A stretch of 64,000 bases of DNA from UBA1413 sp037447215 (GTDB lineage: Bacteria; Bacteroidota; Bacteroidia; Bacteroidales; Prolixibacteraceae), in assembly GCA_037447215.1 (NCBI GenBank), contig JBBIHB010000007.1:44314-108313 (forward strand). Direction: 5' to 3'. Made by a program: the position numbers and the translations under genes. The notes under the pieces were generated by a model. It made no database searches and was not told where the DNA came from. It saw only the letters and a list, made by a program, of their open reading frames with translations. This document shows positions 34,192 through 43,217 of the stretch, one piece after another (position 1 is the stretch's first letter; each line of letters starts with the position of its first letter).

Positions 34192-34509
34192 GTTTCAAAT
34201 TTTTAAGGATATAACTATAATAAAAAACAATTTATTGAAAAGGTTCAAATTTTTCGATGGAAACATTCGGAATGTTATGTGGTTAATATGTGATTCTGTA
34301 ACGCGAAAATTGGTAAAAATTTGAAATATCGGACTTGGAGCTTAAAAGAGCATTACTTGTAAAACACACCTCATTTTTTACAAAAATGACACCCATCCGG
34401 ATTTTTGCCAGTATGGCTTTATCGTTCCGATTGGAGCCATTATGAAATCAACTTCAAATAAATAAAGTTTTAATTCGGGACAAACTGTGACCATTGAACT
34501 GATAACTAC
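34192..34509. other. Intergenic region upstream of the thioredoxin-fold gene
   Basis: About 318 bp between the pirin gene end and the thioredoxin gene start. AT-rich, no open frame with coding character on either strand, no hairpin with a T-run that I trust. It presumably holds the promoter of the minus-strand thioredoxin gene. Confidence 0.4.
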
Positions 34510-35526
34510 CTATCTCTTTTCAGTTTTTCCATTGTCATAACGAGCAAAACGGCCGGCGTCGCGCGGATGTACTTGGTCGTAACGCTGCCAGGGCCACCCT
34601 CCGAACTGTGTGCGCCTGAAATCGCTGAATGCCTGATGTATTTCTGCTTGCGAGTTCATTACAAAGGGTCCGTATTGTACAACCGGTTCGGCTATTGGAA
34701 TTCCCTGAAGTAGTAGAAAATATGAATCGCTGTCACCATTTTCAATAATTACCTCCATGTCTGGCAGAAGTACAATGGCGTTATTGGGTGCAATATCCAT
34801 TCCTGCTACCCTGATTCCTGATCCTTTATAAAAGTAAAGTGTTCGTTTTGCCTCGGGCGATGCAACAGGGATTGCCCATCTGGCATTTGTTTCCATTTTA
34901 ATAGTCAAGATAGCAACTTCGTTTTCAGGATTTGCTGCCCACGAATCGGGAGCCGGTGGTGGGGCTTTGGTATCAAATATCTGTCCTGCAACAATTTTTA
35001 TCTCGGTATTAAGTCCATTCTTGCAGGTGTTTGTATATTTCGGGATGGTTTCGCACCAGAGCATAGCAAAGTGTGGATTGGCAAACTTTTTTGCACGTGG
35101 CAGATTCAGCCAAACCTGAAATAGTTCCAGATTGTTTTCTCGGTCGCGGTTTAGAAGGGGGAACATTTCGCAATGCTGAAGTCCCGATCCGGCAGTCATC
35201 CATTGTACATCACCATTCCCATACCGGCCTGCTGCACCATGAGAGTCCGAATGATCGACAAACCCCTCCATAACCACGGTAATGGTTTCAAAACCACGGT
35301 GGGGGTGTGCCGGAAAACCGGGAATGGTTTCTCCATGATACATTCTCCAGCCGTCTTTTTTGGTGAAGTCCTGACCCAGGTTTCGGCCTTTTAGTGAGGC
35401 ATCCGGGCCAAACTGTTCATTCCCTCGGGGATAAAAATCGTGGTGGTGTACACAAAACAGGAAAGGATCGGTGGTGGGCCACATAAAACCGAGTGGCTGT
35501 ACATTAAGGATTGCTTTGTTATACAT
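34510..35526 (-). CDS. Pirin-family protein
   Basis: About 338 aa from ATG 35526 (an upstream start at 35553 adds nine residues). Bicupin with metal ligands in PAHPHRGFETITVV (the two His) and SGLQHCEMFP (His and Glu further on). Pirins bind iron, and some show quercetin 2,3-dioxygenase activity; the physiological role here is unknown. The protein lacks a signal peptide and is cytoplasmic. It lies 42 bp after the methyltransferase gene in the same direction. Confidence 0.92.
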   Translation of the reverse strand: MYNKAILNVQPLGFMWPTTDPFLFCVHHHDFYPRGNEQFGPDASLKGRNLGQDFTKKDGWRMYHGETIPGFPAHPHRGFETITVVMEGFVDHSDSHGAAGRYGNGDVQWMTAGSGLQHCEMFPLLNRDRENNLELFQVWLNLPRAKKFANPHFAMLWCETIPKYTNTCKNGLNTEIKIVAGQIFDTKAPPPAPDSWAANPENEVAILTIKMETNARWAIPVASPEAKRTLYFYKGSGIRVAGMDIAPNNAIVLLPDMEVIIENGDSDSYFLLLQGIPIAEPVVQYGPFVMNSQAEIHQAFSDFRRTQFGGWPWQRYDQVHPRDAGRFARYDNGKTEKR

Positions 35527-35567
35527 GTATTTTGCCTGAAAAATGTTCAGCAATAAAATTAGGAAAT

Positions 35568-36329
35568 TTATTTTTCAGCCACAACCAGCATCTCAAAATC
35601 TTCGGTTTTTAAAGTGTGCCTTCTGCTGAATTCACCCAGTCGGGCCCCCATAATATCTATTTCCCTGAAACCCAATGATTTCAGGAGCCATGTAATTTCT
35701 GAAGGTACATAGTATCGTTCGTTGCATTCGATTTGGTGTTCAACGCCATCATCATCCACAAACGAGGTAACATTATAATCCCTTAAAGTCATCAGGTCGA
35801 AGGTATTATGCAGGGTTACAGAGTTTCCCTCGTTTGCAGAAGCACCCATAAAATCTTTTATCGAGTGAAACAGAGGGAAAAGCCCATTGAGGGTTGTAAA
35901 TATCAGTTTACCTTCTGGTTTTAAAGCTTTTTATGCATTGCTGAGTATGTCATAATTCATTTCATCGGTTTCCATAAGTGAAAAGCCTCCCTCGCATAGC
36001 ATAATTGCCAGGTCGAATTCATCTTCGAACGGCAATTTCCTTGCATCGGCCAGGCGGAAATCAACCTTTACTTTTGCCTCTTTTGCTTTGTGGCGTGCCC
36101 TGGTCAGCATCGATTCTGACAGATCAACACCAGTTATATCATATCCACGCTTTGCAAGTTCGATGGAGTGTCGGCCAGTTCCGCAACCAATATCTATAAT
36201 TTTCAATGATTTGTTGTGGTTAATTTCCTGTTCAATATAATTACACTCACCAATAGTCCCTTGGGTGAAGCTTTCATTGTCGTATTGCCGGCTGTAGTTT
36301 TCGAAAAAAGTTTGATACCATTGTTTCAT
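35568..36329 (-). pseudogene. SAM-dependent methyltransferase split by one in-frame TAA
   Basis: The N-terminal frame (35931-36329) holds the SAM-binding motif IIDIGCGTGRHSIELAKRG and VDLSESML; it stops at a TAA (35931-35933) after NYDILSNA. The same phase continues KALKPEGKLIFTTLNG through to LLVVAEK-like VVAEK at 35568, giving about 253 residues in all. A single base change (for example GAA or CAA to TAA) explains it. Class I methyltransferase, substrate unknown. Either a nonsense mutation or a base error. Confidence 0.85.
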
Positions 36330-36399
36330 TTTGAAAAGATAAAAGGTTAATGTTGCAAGGATAATTTATCAGCTGACGGATAAAGGTTAAACGAAGGAG

Positions 36400-36880
36400 C
36401 TATTCCCTGGTTAATTCGAAACGACTTCCACCCTGTAATACGACCAGTTTTTTCTGGTCTGGATAAAATTCAATGATCAGATTGGCCGGTTCGAAGCGAA
36501 ATTTGTTTTTTTTCAAAAGCCTCGAGGGGAAACTCGGGTTGCTCCGTACCCTGACCGAACAATGAATGTCCCCTTTCGAATATAGTTAACTTCAGGGGAT
36601 ACCCTACGCATGAATAGGTGCTTTTGAAAATTGCAAGCTCTTTGGGAGCAAGCTGCATGACAGGGGAGAACTCCGGTAATTTATAGTCCAAGCTAAACCA
36701 GATACTCAAAGCGCCAATCATATAATCGTTTAATGGTTTGGATGTGCCGTTGACAATCATCGATACCGCGATTTTTTCATTGGGGAAGTATCCGGCTGTT
36801 GACTGAAAGCCGTCAATTCCACCCGTATGTCCGTATGCCCGCTTCTCGTTGAATGGAAATTGGATTAACCCCAATTCATC
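36400..36880 (-). pseudogene. C-terminal remnant of a beta-lactamase-fold serine hydrolase
   Basis: QFPFNEKRAYGHTGGIDGFQ is the conserved KTG-box region (HTGG) of class C-like serine hydrolases, followed by the lipocalin-like tail. The N-terminal domain with the SxxK serine is gone, and a TGA precedes the remnant at about 36893-36895. A shift in the T-run near 36505 moves the tail to another phase (EFYPDQKKLVVLQGGSRFEL) ending at 36400. A dead fragment left at the border of the SusCD locus. Confidence 0.8.
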
Positions 36881-36952
36881 AAAACCGATTCACGTTTTTT
36901 AGTCCGATTACCCCAATTGGAGAAAGATAAAGTAGTAATTTGAGTGAAACTA

Positions 36953-37672
36953 TCAGGTATTGAAATATTTATTATAAACCTCAATATTCCTTTCCAGCAG
37001 GTCAACCGAGTATCCATAAGCTTTGCCGCTATCATTTTCCTTAATGGCATTAAGGATATTTTGTTGCAAACTTACGGCAAATTCCTTTTCACCTTCAACA
37101 TTGGCGTATATCATGTTCCTCATGCGCGGCAAAAGTGAATACACCGGTTCCATAGTTATAATGATGATGGGGTTGGAGGTTGCTTTACACAAACTCATAT
37201 GAAAACGGTTTATCAGGTCAACTTCCATTTGTGTATTATCCGGATTGCATTTAACCAGGTCATCGATGTTTTCCTGAAGGGTTCTCAGGTCATCTTCCGT
37301 GCGGTTTTTTGCAGCTAGTCTGGCAATTTCAGGTTCGAATAACCGACGGACCTCAATAATCTGAATAATCAGCTTTGAGTCGAAAGCCATATCATAATAC
37401 AGATTGAGCGATTTTATGGCATCCTGTACACTTACCTCCGACACAACCATGCCGCTACCTTTCCTCACCGTTATGAGGCCCCGGGCACTTAACCGCCTAA
37501 GTGCTTCCCGAAGCGCTGTCCGGCTCACCGAAAAGCTTTCGCACAATTCCCTTTCAGAAGGCAATTTGGTCCCCGGAATCAGTTTTTTTTGCCTGATCGC
37601 CTCTTCAATTCTCCTTTCAATTTTCTGGCTAAGGGTTTGACTAATCTCAATCTTGTCAAAAATTTCATTCAT
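36953..37672 (-). CDS. FadR-subfamily GntR transcriptional regulator
   Basis: 239 aa. N-terminal winged helix (LIPGTKLPSERELCESFSVS, then RTALREALRRLSARGLITVR) and a C-terminal FCD helical domain with candidate metal ligands (about residues 100-220). FCD regulators usually respond to small organic or sugar acids. It lies 185 bp after susD in the same direction and most likely controls the SusC-SusD locus, in place of the more common ECF sigma/anti-sigma or hybrid sensor. Intact. Confidence 0.9.
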   Translation of the reverse strand: MNEIFDKIEISQTLSQKIERRIEEAIRQKKLIPGTKLPSERELCESFSVSRTALREALRRLSARGLITVRKGSGMVVSEVSVQDAIKSLNLYYDMAFDSKLIIQIIEVRRLFEPEIARLAAKNRTEDDLRTLQENIDDLVKCNPDNTQMEVDLINRFHMSLCKATSNPIIIITMEPVYSLLPRMRNMIYANVEGEKEFAVSLQQNILNAIKENDSGKAYGYSVDLLERNIEVYNKYFNT

Positions 37673-37811
37673 CCCAGTAATATATTAACAGGAATCCTCC
37701 TGGTTCCAAAATATTTCAAACTGCTTCATTTACAAAATAAACCGTCGATTACTGAAAAGTGCAAGATAGGAAATTCACCTGGGAAAGCAATATATTAAAA
37801 ACTCACCTGGG

Positions 37812-37849
37812 AAAATAAAGGAGGGGCCATGTAAATTGGCACCCCCTTT
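37812..37849 (-). terminator. Terminator after the SusD gene
   Basis: On the minus strand AAAGGGGGTGCC pairs with GGCCCCTCCTTT (10 of 12 bases) around a 9-nt loop, followed by ATTTT. It starts 8 bp past the susD stop and separates susCD from the regulator. Confidence 0.7.
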
Positions 37850-37857
37850 ATATTATT

Positions 37858-39687
37858 TTACCAACCCGGAGTTTGGGTTAATTTATAACCTTTGTCCAGG
37901 TATTCACTGATTTGTGTATTTCCGACCGGTGCCATATAAACCCTATCGGTAAACGGATCTCTGTCAGAAATATTTTCGGGGATGTAATATCCAACCATAT
38001 TGGCAGCATTGGTGCCGTTGTAGGTTACTACTGTCCCGTCTTGTTTCCTGACCTGGAGTTTACCTACTTTCGAGGCAATCAGCCATTCAGGTAACTCTGC
38101 CTGGATATTGATCCACAAGCCCATCATGTTGTCGGGTTTGTTTGTTGCGCTCATGTAGTTGATTTTCTTCCAGCGTTTGATGTCCATGAGGCGGGTATGT
38201 TCAAACACAAATTCCATACGGCGCTCACGGCGGATTTCCCATATTAAAGCAGGAACATCCGGGTCTCGGTCGGGATCATTGGGAAGAGATGCCAATTGCA
38301 GTGGAGCAGTTTTCTTGATACCCTTTGCTGTTGCAGTGGCGTCGAGCGGACGGTTACGAATGGCATTTATCGAAGCATCAATATCGGCTTGTGTAACTGC
38401 AGTTCCACCCATGGTGGCCAGCTCGGCCTTAGCTTCAATCCAGTTTAATACCACCTCGGCCAGGCGCATTACCGGATAATCGTTGGTATTGGTGTTTGAT
38501 CCATACATAGCCGGGTAGGTTTTGCCATAAAAGGTTACTCCAACCCTGTCGATAAATTTGCAGGCATACAGTAGTGTGGCCGATTCTTTCATGGGAGCGT
38601 CCCAGAATGTGGCTTCAAACCGCGGATCGCGTGTTGCGACCATATTTTTGATGTCCAGTTTGTCGGCATTTGCAACAGTCGAAAGTTTATAGGGCATGCC
38701 ATCGTTGCATAGAAACGATTTGGCCAACGACAGGTTAGGTGCCGGAGTTTGACTTTCAGTCAGGTTCGAATAGGAAGCTATATGGTGGGTTACCCCCTGT
38801 GCCGCATCGTAGAACCTGTACATGATAACCTCCTTGTTGGCTGAAAGGTTCTGAGAGCCGAACAATGATCGGAAATCGCTTGTAAAAGCATACCTTCCGG
38901 AAGACATTACCACATTGGCAGCCCTTACTGCCAGTTCGAGGTATTTCTTGGCTCTATCCTGGTTGTTCAGATGGTATTTCTGCCAGGTTCCTTCGAAGAG
39001 CATAAATCTTGAAATAAATCCGGCTGCAATATACCGGTTCAGATATTGGTTGTCGCCATCTGAAAGTCTCATGTTCTCAATGGCATATACAAAATCGTCG
39101 TAAACCTTATCCATTACCAGTGTACGGCTGTCACGGTCTTTATACAGCTCATCCAATTCGCTGTCTTTTATTACCCTGTCGTAATAGGGAACGTTGCCAA
39201 ATACGCTTACCAGACGGCTATATTCGTAAGCCCGGAAGAACCTTGCAACGGCGCTCCAGTGCTGATAAGCTGCAGTGGTCAGGTACTTTTCTTTCATTCC
39301 TTCGATACGCTCAATAAACAGGTTCGATTTCCGTACCCATGCAAAATTCCAGGAAGGGCCTGCATAAGTAGTTAACCAGGCAATAGCTTCACTGGTCGAA
39401 GCCCTCGATGCCGGTGGCTGTGTTTCAAACCCTCCTTGTTTCCCTGTCGAAGTGAAATCGTCACTGAAGTTATAACCCCTTAAAGGTGCATATTCAGTGC
39501 CCCAGGCCGAGTTATAGCCCACAAAATAGTTCTGATAAAACCCGTTGGCAAACAGGCGGAGGTTGTTTTCACTGGTCCAATAGGTTGCATCGTCCATGGT
39601 AGTCAGCGATGGCCTGTCGAGATAATCGTCGCAACCTATACAAAGAACCATAACCAATGATATGATAATTAATATTTTCTTTTTCAT
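37858..39687 (-). CDS. SusD/RagB-family outer-membrane lipoprotein
   Basis: 609 aa. Signal peptide with lipobox LCIGC (Cys19), then the start DDYLDRPSLTTMDDATYWTS and the TPR-like helical fold of SusD proteins, with the usual late motif IWEIRRERRMEFVFEHTRLM followed by DIKRWKKI. It captures the ligand above its SusC partner, encoded 12 bp upstream. The ligand is likely an oligosaccharide or glycoconjugate, but no glycosidase is encoded in the window to identify it. Confidence 0.95.
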   Translation of the reverse strand: MKKKILIIISLVMVLCIGCDDYLDRPSLTTMDDATYWTSENNLRLFANGFYQNYFVGYNSAWGTEYAPLRGYNFSDDFTSTGKQGGFETQPPASRASTSEAIAWLTTYAGPSWNFAWVRKSNLFIERIEGMKEKYLTTAAYQHWSAVARFFRAYEYSRLVSVFGNVPYYDRVIKDSELDELYKDRDSRTLVMDKVYDDFVYAIENMRLSDGDNQYLNRYIAAGFISRFMLFEGTWQKYHLNNQDRAKKYLELAVRAANVVMSSGRYAFTSDFRSLFGSQNLSANKEVIMYRFYDAAQGVTHHIASYSNLTESQTPAPNLSLAKSFLCNDGMPYKLSTVANADKLDIKNMVATRDPRFEATFWDAPMKESATLLYACKFIDRVGVTFYGKTYPAMYGSNTNTNDYPVMRLAEVVLNWIEAKAELATMGGTAVTQADIDASINAIRNRPLDATATAKGIKKTAPLQLASLPNDPDRDPDVPALIWEIRRERRMEFVFEHTRLMDIKRWKKINYMSATNKPDNMMGLWINIQAELPEWLIASKVGKLQVRKQDGTVVTYNGTNAANMVGYYIPENISDRDPFTDRVYMAPVGNTQISEYLDKGYKLTQTPGW

Positions 39688-39699
39688 AACACAAATTTT

Positions 39700-42600
39700 T
39701 TAGAAGTTCAACTGAATACCAAGTGAAGCGCTTTTAAATGTGGGTACACCCACGCCTGTGCGGCCAAGGTTATAATTGCTTGTATTCCACATAGAATACC
39801 CGCTGATTTCTTCCGGGTCAATTGGAAGGTCACGCAGATTGTCGAAAGTGAAGAAATTCTCCAAGCCGGCATAAATCCGGCATTTGCTGATGTTAACCTT
39901 CTGAATAACCGAGCGCGGAAGCGAATAACCTAAGGTAATATTTTTAAACCTCAGGTAGGACATATCGAGAAGATATCGGCTCTGTACCTGCATATTTAAT
40001 GTGGTGCTGCTTCCGGCCAGGTTGTAAGGGGCCGGATAGAATGCCTCGGTACGGTCCTCTCTCCAGAAATCACCGGCAATAGCCTGTGGCATTGCACCAT
40101 CTGACGAATGAAATCCCGGTATGGCCAAAAATCCTTCGCCCCATATATCGCGTTTGCCAACTCCCTGGATAAAGACCGAAACATCAATGCCTTTATAGTC
40201 GGCACCGGCGCGGAAACCATACTCATAGCGGGGTGTGAAGTTACCTATAATCTGAAGGTCGCCGTAATCGGGTTTGCCATTGGCATCTTTAAGCAGCCTG
40301 TTTCCCGGGTTAATATAACCGTCACCGTTCAGATCCTTGAACTTGACATCGCCGGGTCCGAACAGGAAATTACCCGACTGGAGCCTTCCCTGGATGGGTG
40401 CATTGGGATCGGTCATTTTATGAATGGTGTAGTTAGCTGTACCTGCTTCATTGGGAACAGTAATACGGATCAGTTTTCCATCGGCGCCGTATTCAAAATC
40501 GCTTTTCTGGTAGAGCCTGTCAGTAACATACCCCCAGATTTCGCCATAGGTTTTGCCCACATACCAGCCATCGATGCTGTTGGTCGTACCATATTTGGTG
40601 ATTTTGGTCACTGCATCGGAGAAAGTTGCCACCAGATTTATCCCAAGACCATTGCTGAACCTGTGGGTGTAGTCAACCTGAACTTCGATGCCCTTTGTGC
40701 TCAACGACCCGAAATTGCTTTGTGGTGCCCCTGTCCCAAAAGTGACAGGAAGGCCTTCCAGCGGGACAATCATATTTTCAGTATCCCTCTGATACCAGTC
40801 GAAGGCTACCCCTAAGCTGTTGTTGAAGAGCCGTGCATCGGCGCCAATGTTCAGGGTTGTAATATCCTGCCAGGTAACCGATGACGATACTGCAGTGGGT
40901 GTGCTAAACTGGTATAGTTTTGTGCCACCGATGAGCCAGTTATTGAACGAACCACTCATAGTAGGTATATAAAGCGAGTTGGGTACCGACTGGTCGCCGA
41001 TAGTTCCCCACGAAGCTCTGAGTTTCAGTGAACCTAAGAATGAACTCGACCATTGCATCCAGGGTTCATCATTCACCCTCCATCCTGCTGAAAATGATGG
41101 AAACCATCGCCACATCAGATTCGTGGGGAATTTTGATGTACCATCGTACCTGAGGTTGGCTTCCAGGAGATATTTTTCTTTGAAATCGTAGTTAATACGT
41201 CCGAAGAAACCCAACTGTGATTCCCAGTATTCGTTGCCTCCTGCAGTTTGTACCCCGGTTGCCAGGTTGAACTGAGGATTGTTGTAGTCGATAAGCTGGG
41301 TTACCTGGGACCAGTTGTTGGCAAATTCGTAGCCAACCTGGTTCATCCCAGCCATAAATTTAAAATTATGCACTTCGTTAAAACTTTTATCGTATGTGGT
41401 GTTGATTGTCAGGGTATTCCACATATCGTTCTGGGCAATCCGGTAAACATGGTCTGGGTTTGCTCCCGGTGAAGTGTAAGTATCCAAACTTAACCTGAAA
41501 GCAGGCATGGCTCCCGGAGTGCCCTGTGCAACAACCTGGCCGGCATCGTTTACAAAAATCCGGTTACCGTTTTCATCCAGTTTTGGTATGGCGGCAGTCC
41601 AGGTATTCCTTGCAGTAAACCGTGTTCCAGGTCTTTTATTGATGTACTCCTGATTGGCATGTGTATAATCAACATTAATTTTCCAATCTTTCAACGGGGC
41701 AATGGTGACGCCGCCATTCATACTCAGGTAATTGGTGGTCATAAATGCAGTATTGGAAGCTTCCAGTTCATAAGCCGGCCCACGCATGGGGTCACCATCC
41801 TCGGTGGTCATAGGATAGGTGGGCGCCCATCGGTACATGAAGAGCCATGGGTCGGCAGTGGTGGAGTTGGTTGCATAACCATACCTTTTTTCACGTTTTG
41901 AATACATACCTCCACCGTAAATTCTCAGCCAGTCATTCACCTGTGTACCAACACGGACAGAGCCATTATGGCGCCTGAAATCGTCAATTTTTGAAGGTTT
42001 AACGATGCCCTCCTGGTCGAGGTAGCCAGCCGAAATGTTGTAATCGGTACGACCGCTTTTCCCGTTTATAGTTACGCCATGGGTTTGGGTTGGGGTCCAC
42101 TCCTTAATCATGTAATAATAAGGATCATACATCCTCAGTCCGATTTTGCGGTTGTTGGCATCAACATACCAGTCGCGGCCATAAAGCAACGGATCGTCAG
42201 GTTTCACCACATTGCCCCATTTCTCCTGCCATTGTTTTGCCCTTTCATAACCTTCGCGGGTTACCATCCAGAATGCCCCTGCAACGGTTCCCCCCACTCG
42301 TTCAAAAGCCGAAAGGGTATATTCCATAGCATCAATTCCGCCCATTTCCATTTTTTTTGAAATATTTTGAAACGACAGGTTGCCCGAATAGGAAACGTTG
42401 ACACTTTCGGTCCTTGCACCTTTTTTGGTGGTAATCAGGATTACCCCGAATGCAGCTTTGGCACCGTAAATCGAAGCCGATGCAGCATCTTTCAATACCG
42501 AAATAGATTCGATATCTTCGGGGTTAACCATTTGGATGGAAGGAATCTCCACATTGTCCATCAGGATTAACGGAGCAGTTCCTCCCCTCATGGAGGCAAA

Positions 42601-43110
42601 CTGGCCACGGATTTTAATCAGTGGATCAGATCCGATTTCCCCGCTCGGGACAACGATATTCAAACCCGGTGTAGAACCCTGCAATCCGCGTCCCACATCG
42701 GCAATAGGCCTGGCTTCAAGTACCCGTGTATCGACCGATGCAACCGCTCCTGTGAGGTTTGCACGTTTCTGCGTGCCATAACCAACTGCAACAATCTCTT
42801 CCACATCGAGTGAAATGGATTCGAGTTGTACGTTGATCACACTTCGTCCACTAACCGGAATCTCCTGGGTCTTCATTCCCACATAGCTGAAAACCAGTGT
42901 TGCGTTGTTATCGGCCTGAAGCTGATAACTTCCGTTGATATCGGTTATGGCTCCCTGGGTTGTCCCTTTCACAACAACAGTAACCCCTACCAGCAGTTCT
43001 TTTGTCAGAGCATCGCTTACCTGCCCCGAAACAACAATTCTTTGTGCTGTGGCAATCTGTGAAAACATGATCCCGATCAGCAAGAAACACATAAGGATAG
43101 TTGTCTTCAT
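39700..43110 (-). CDS. SusC/RagA-family TonB-linked outer-membrane transporter
   Basis: 1136 aa, normal for the family. Signal peptide (1-22, ending IATAQ), CarboxypepD_reg-like domain (VVSGQVSDALTKELLVGVTV), TonB box and DUF-like hinge VEEIVAVGYGTQKRANLTGA (about 107-126), plug with the SusC signature EDIESISVLKDAASASIYGA, and a 22-strand barrel ending KSASLGIQLNF. Forms the lidded importer with SusD. First of the two genes; the regulator follows. 107 bp separate it from the end of the phosphoesterase gene. Confidence 0.96.
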   Translation of the reverse strand: MKTTILMCFLLIGIMFSQIATAQRIVVSGQVSDALTKELLVGVTVVVKGTTQGAITDINGSYQLQADNNATLVFSYVGMKTQEIPVSGRSVINVQLESISLDVEEIVAVGYGTQKRANLTGAVASVDTRVLEARPIADVGRGLQGSTPGLNIVVPSGEIGSDPLIKIRGQFASMRGGTAPLILMDNVEIPSIQMVNPEDIESISVLKDAASASIYGAKAAFGVILITTKKGARTESVNVSYSGNLSFQNISKKMEMGGIDAMEYTLSAFERVGGTVAGAFWMVTREGYERAKQWQEKWGNVVKPDDPLLYGRDWYVDANNRKIGLRMYDPYYYMIKEWTPTQTHGVTINGKSGRTDYNISAGYLDQEGIVKPSKIDDFRRHNGSVRVGTQVNDWLRIYGGGMYSKREKRYGYATNSTTADPWLFMYRWAPTYPMTTEDGDPMRGPAYELEASNTAFMTTNYLSMNGGVTIAPLKDWKINVDYTHANQEYINKRPGTRFTARNTWTAAIPKLDENGNRIFVNDAGQVVAQGTPGAMPAFRLSLDTYTSPGANPDHVYRIAQNDMWNTLTINTTYDKSFNEVHNFKFMAGMNQVGYEFANNWSQVTQLIDYNNPQFNLATGVQTAGGNEYWESQLGFFGRINYDFKEKYLLEANLRYDGTSKFPTNLMWRWFPSFSAGWRVNDEPWMQWSSSFLGSLKLRASWGTIGDQSVPNSLYIPTMSGSFNNWLIGGTKLYQFSTPTAVSSSVTWQDITTLNIGADARLFNNSLGVAFDWYQRDTENMIVPLEGLPVTFGTGAPQSNFGSLSTKGIEVQVDYTHRFSNGLGINLVATFSDAVTKITKYGTTNSIDGWYVGKTYGEIWGYVTDRLYQKSDFEYGADGKLIRITVPNEAGTANYTIHKMTDPNAPIQGRLQSGNFLFGPGDVKFKDLNGDGYINPGNRLLKDANGKPDYGDLQIIGNFTPRYEYGFRAGADYKGIDVSVFIQGVGKRDIWGEGFLAIPGFHSSDGAMPQAIAGDFWREDRTEAFYPAPYNLAGSSTTLNMQVQSRYLLDMSYLRFKNITLGYSLPRSVIQKVNISKCRIYAGLENFFTFDNLRDLPIDPEEISGYSMWNTSNYNLGRTGVGVPTFKSASLGIQLNF

Positions 43111-43217
43111 TACATTACTTTTTAGATTTAAATAATTGAATATTAGTAGAATAATTGATTTCGCCAGTTATGGATTGCTAAATCAGATATTAATTAAAGA
43201 CAGAAAATAACACATCT

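Noticed and set aside
37333..37350. TTCGAATAACC as a tRNA T-loop
   Set aside because: No acceptor or anticodon stems around it; it lies inside the FadR-type gene.
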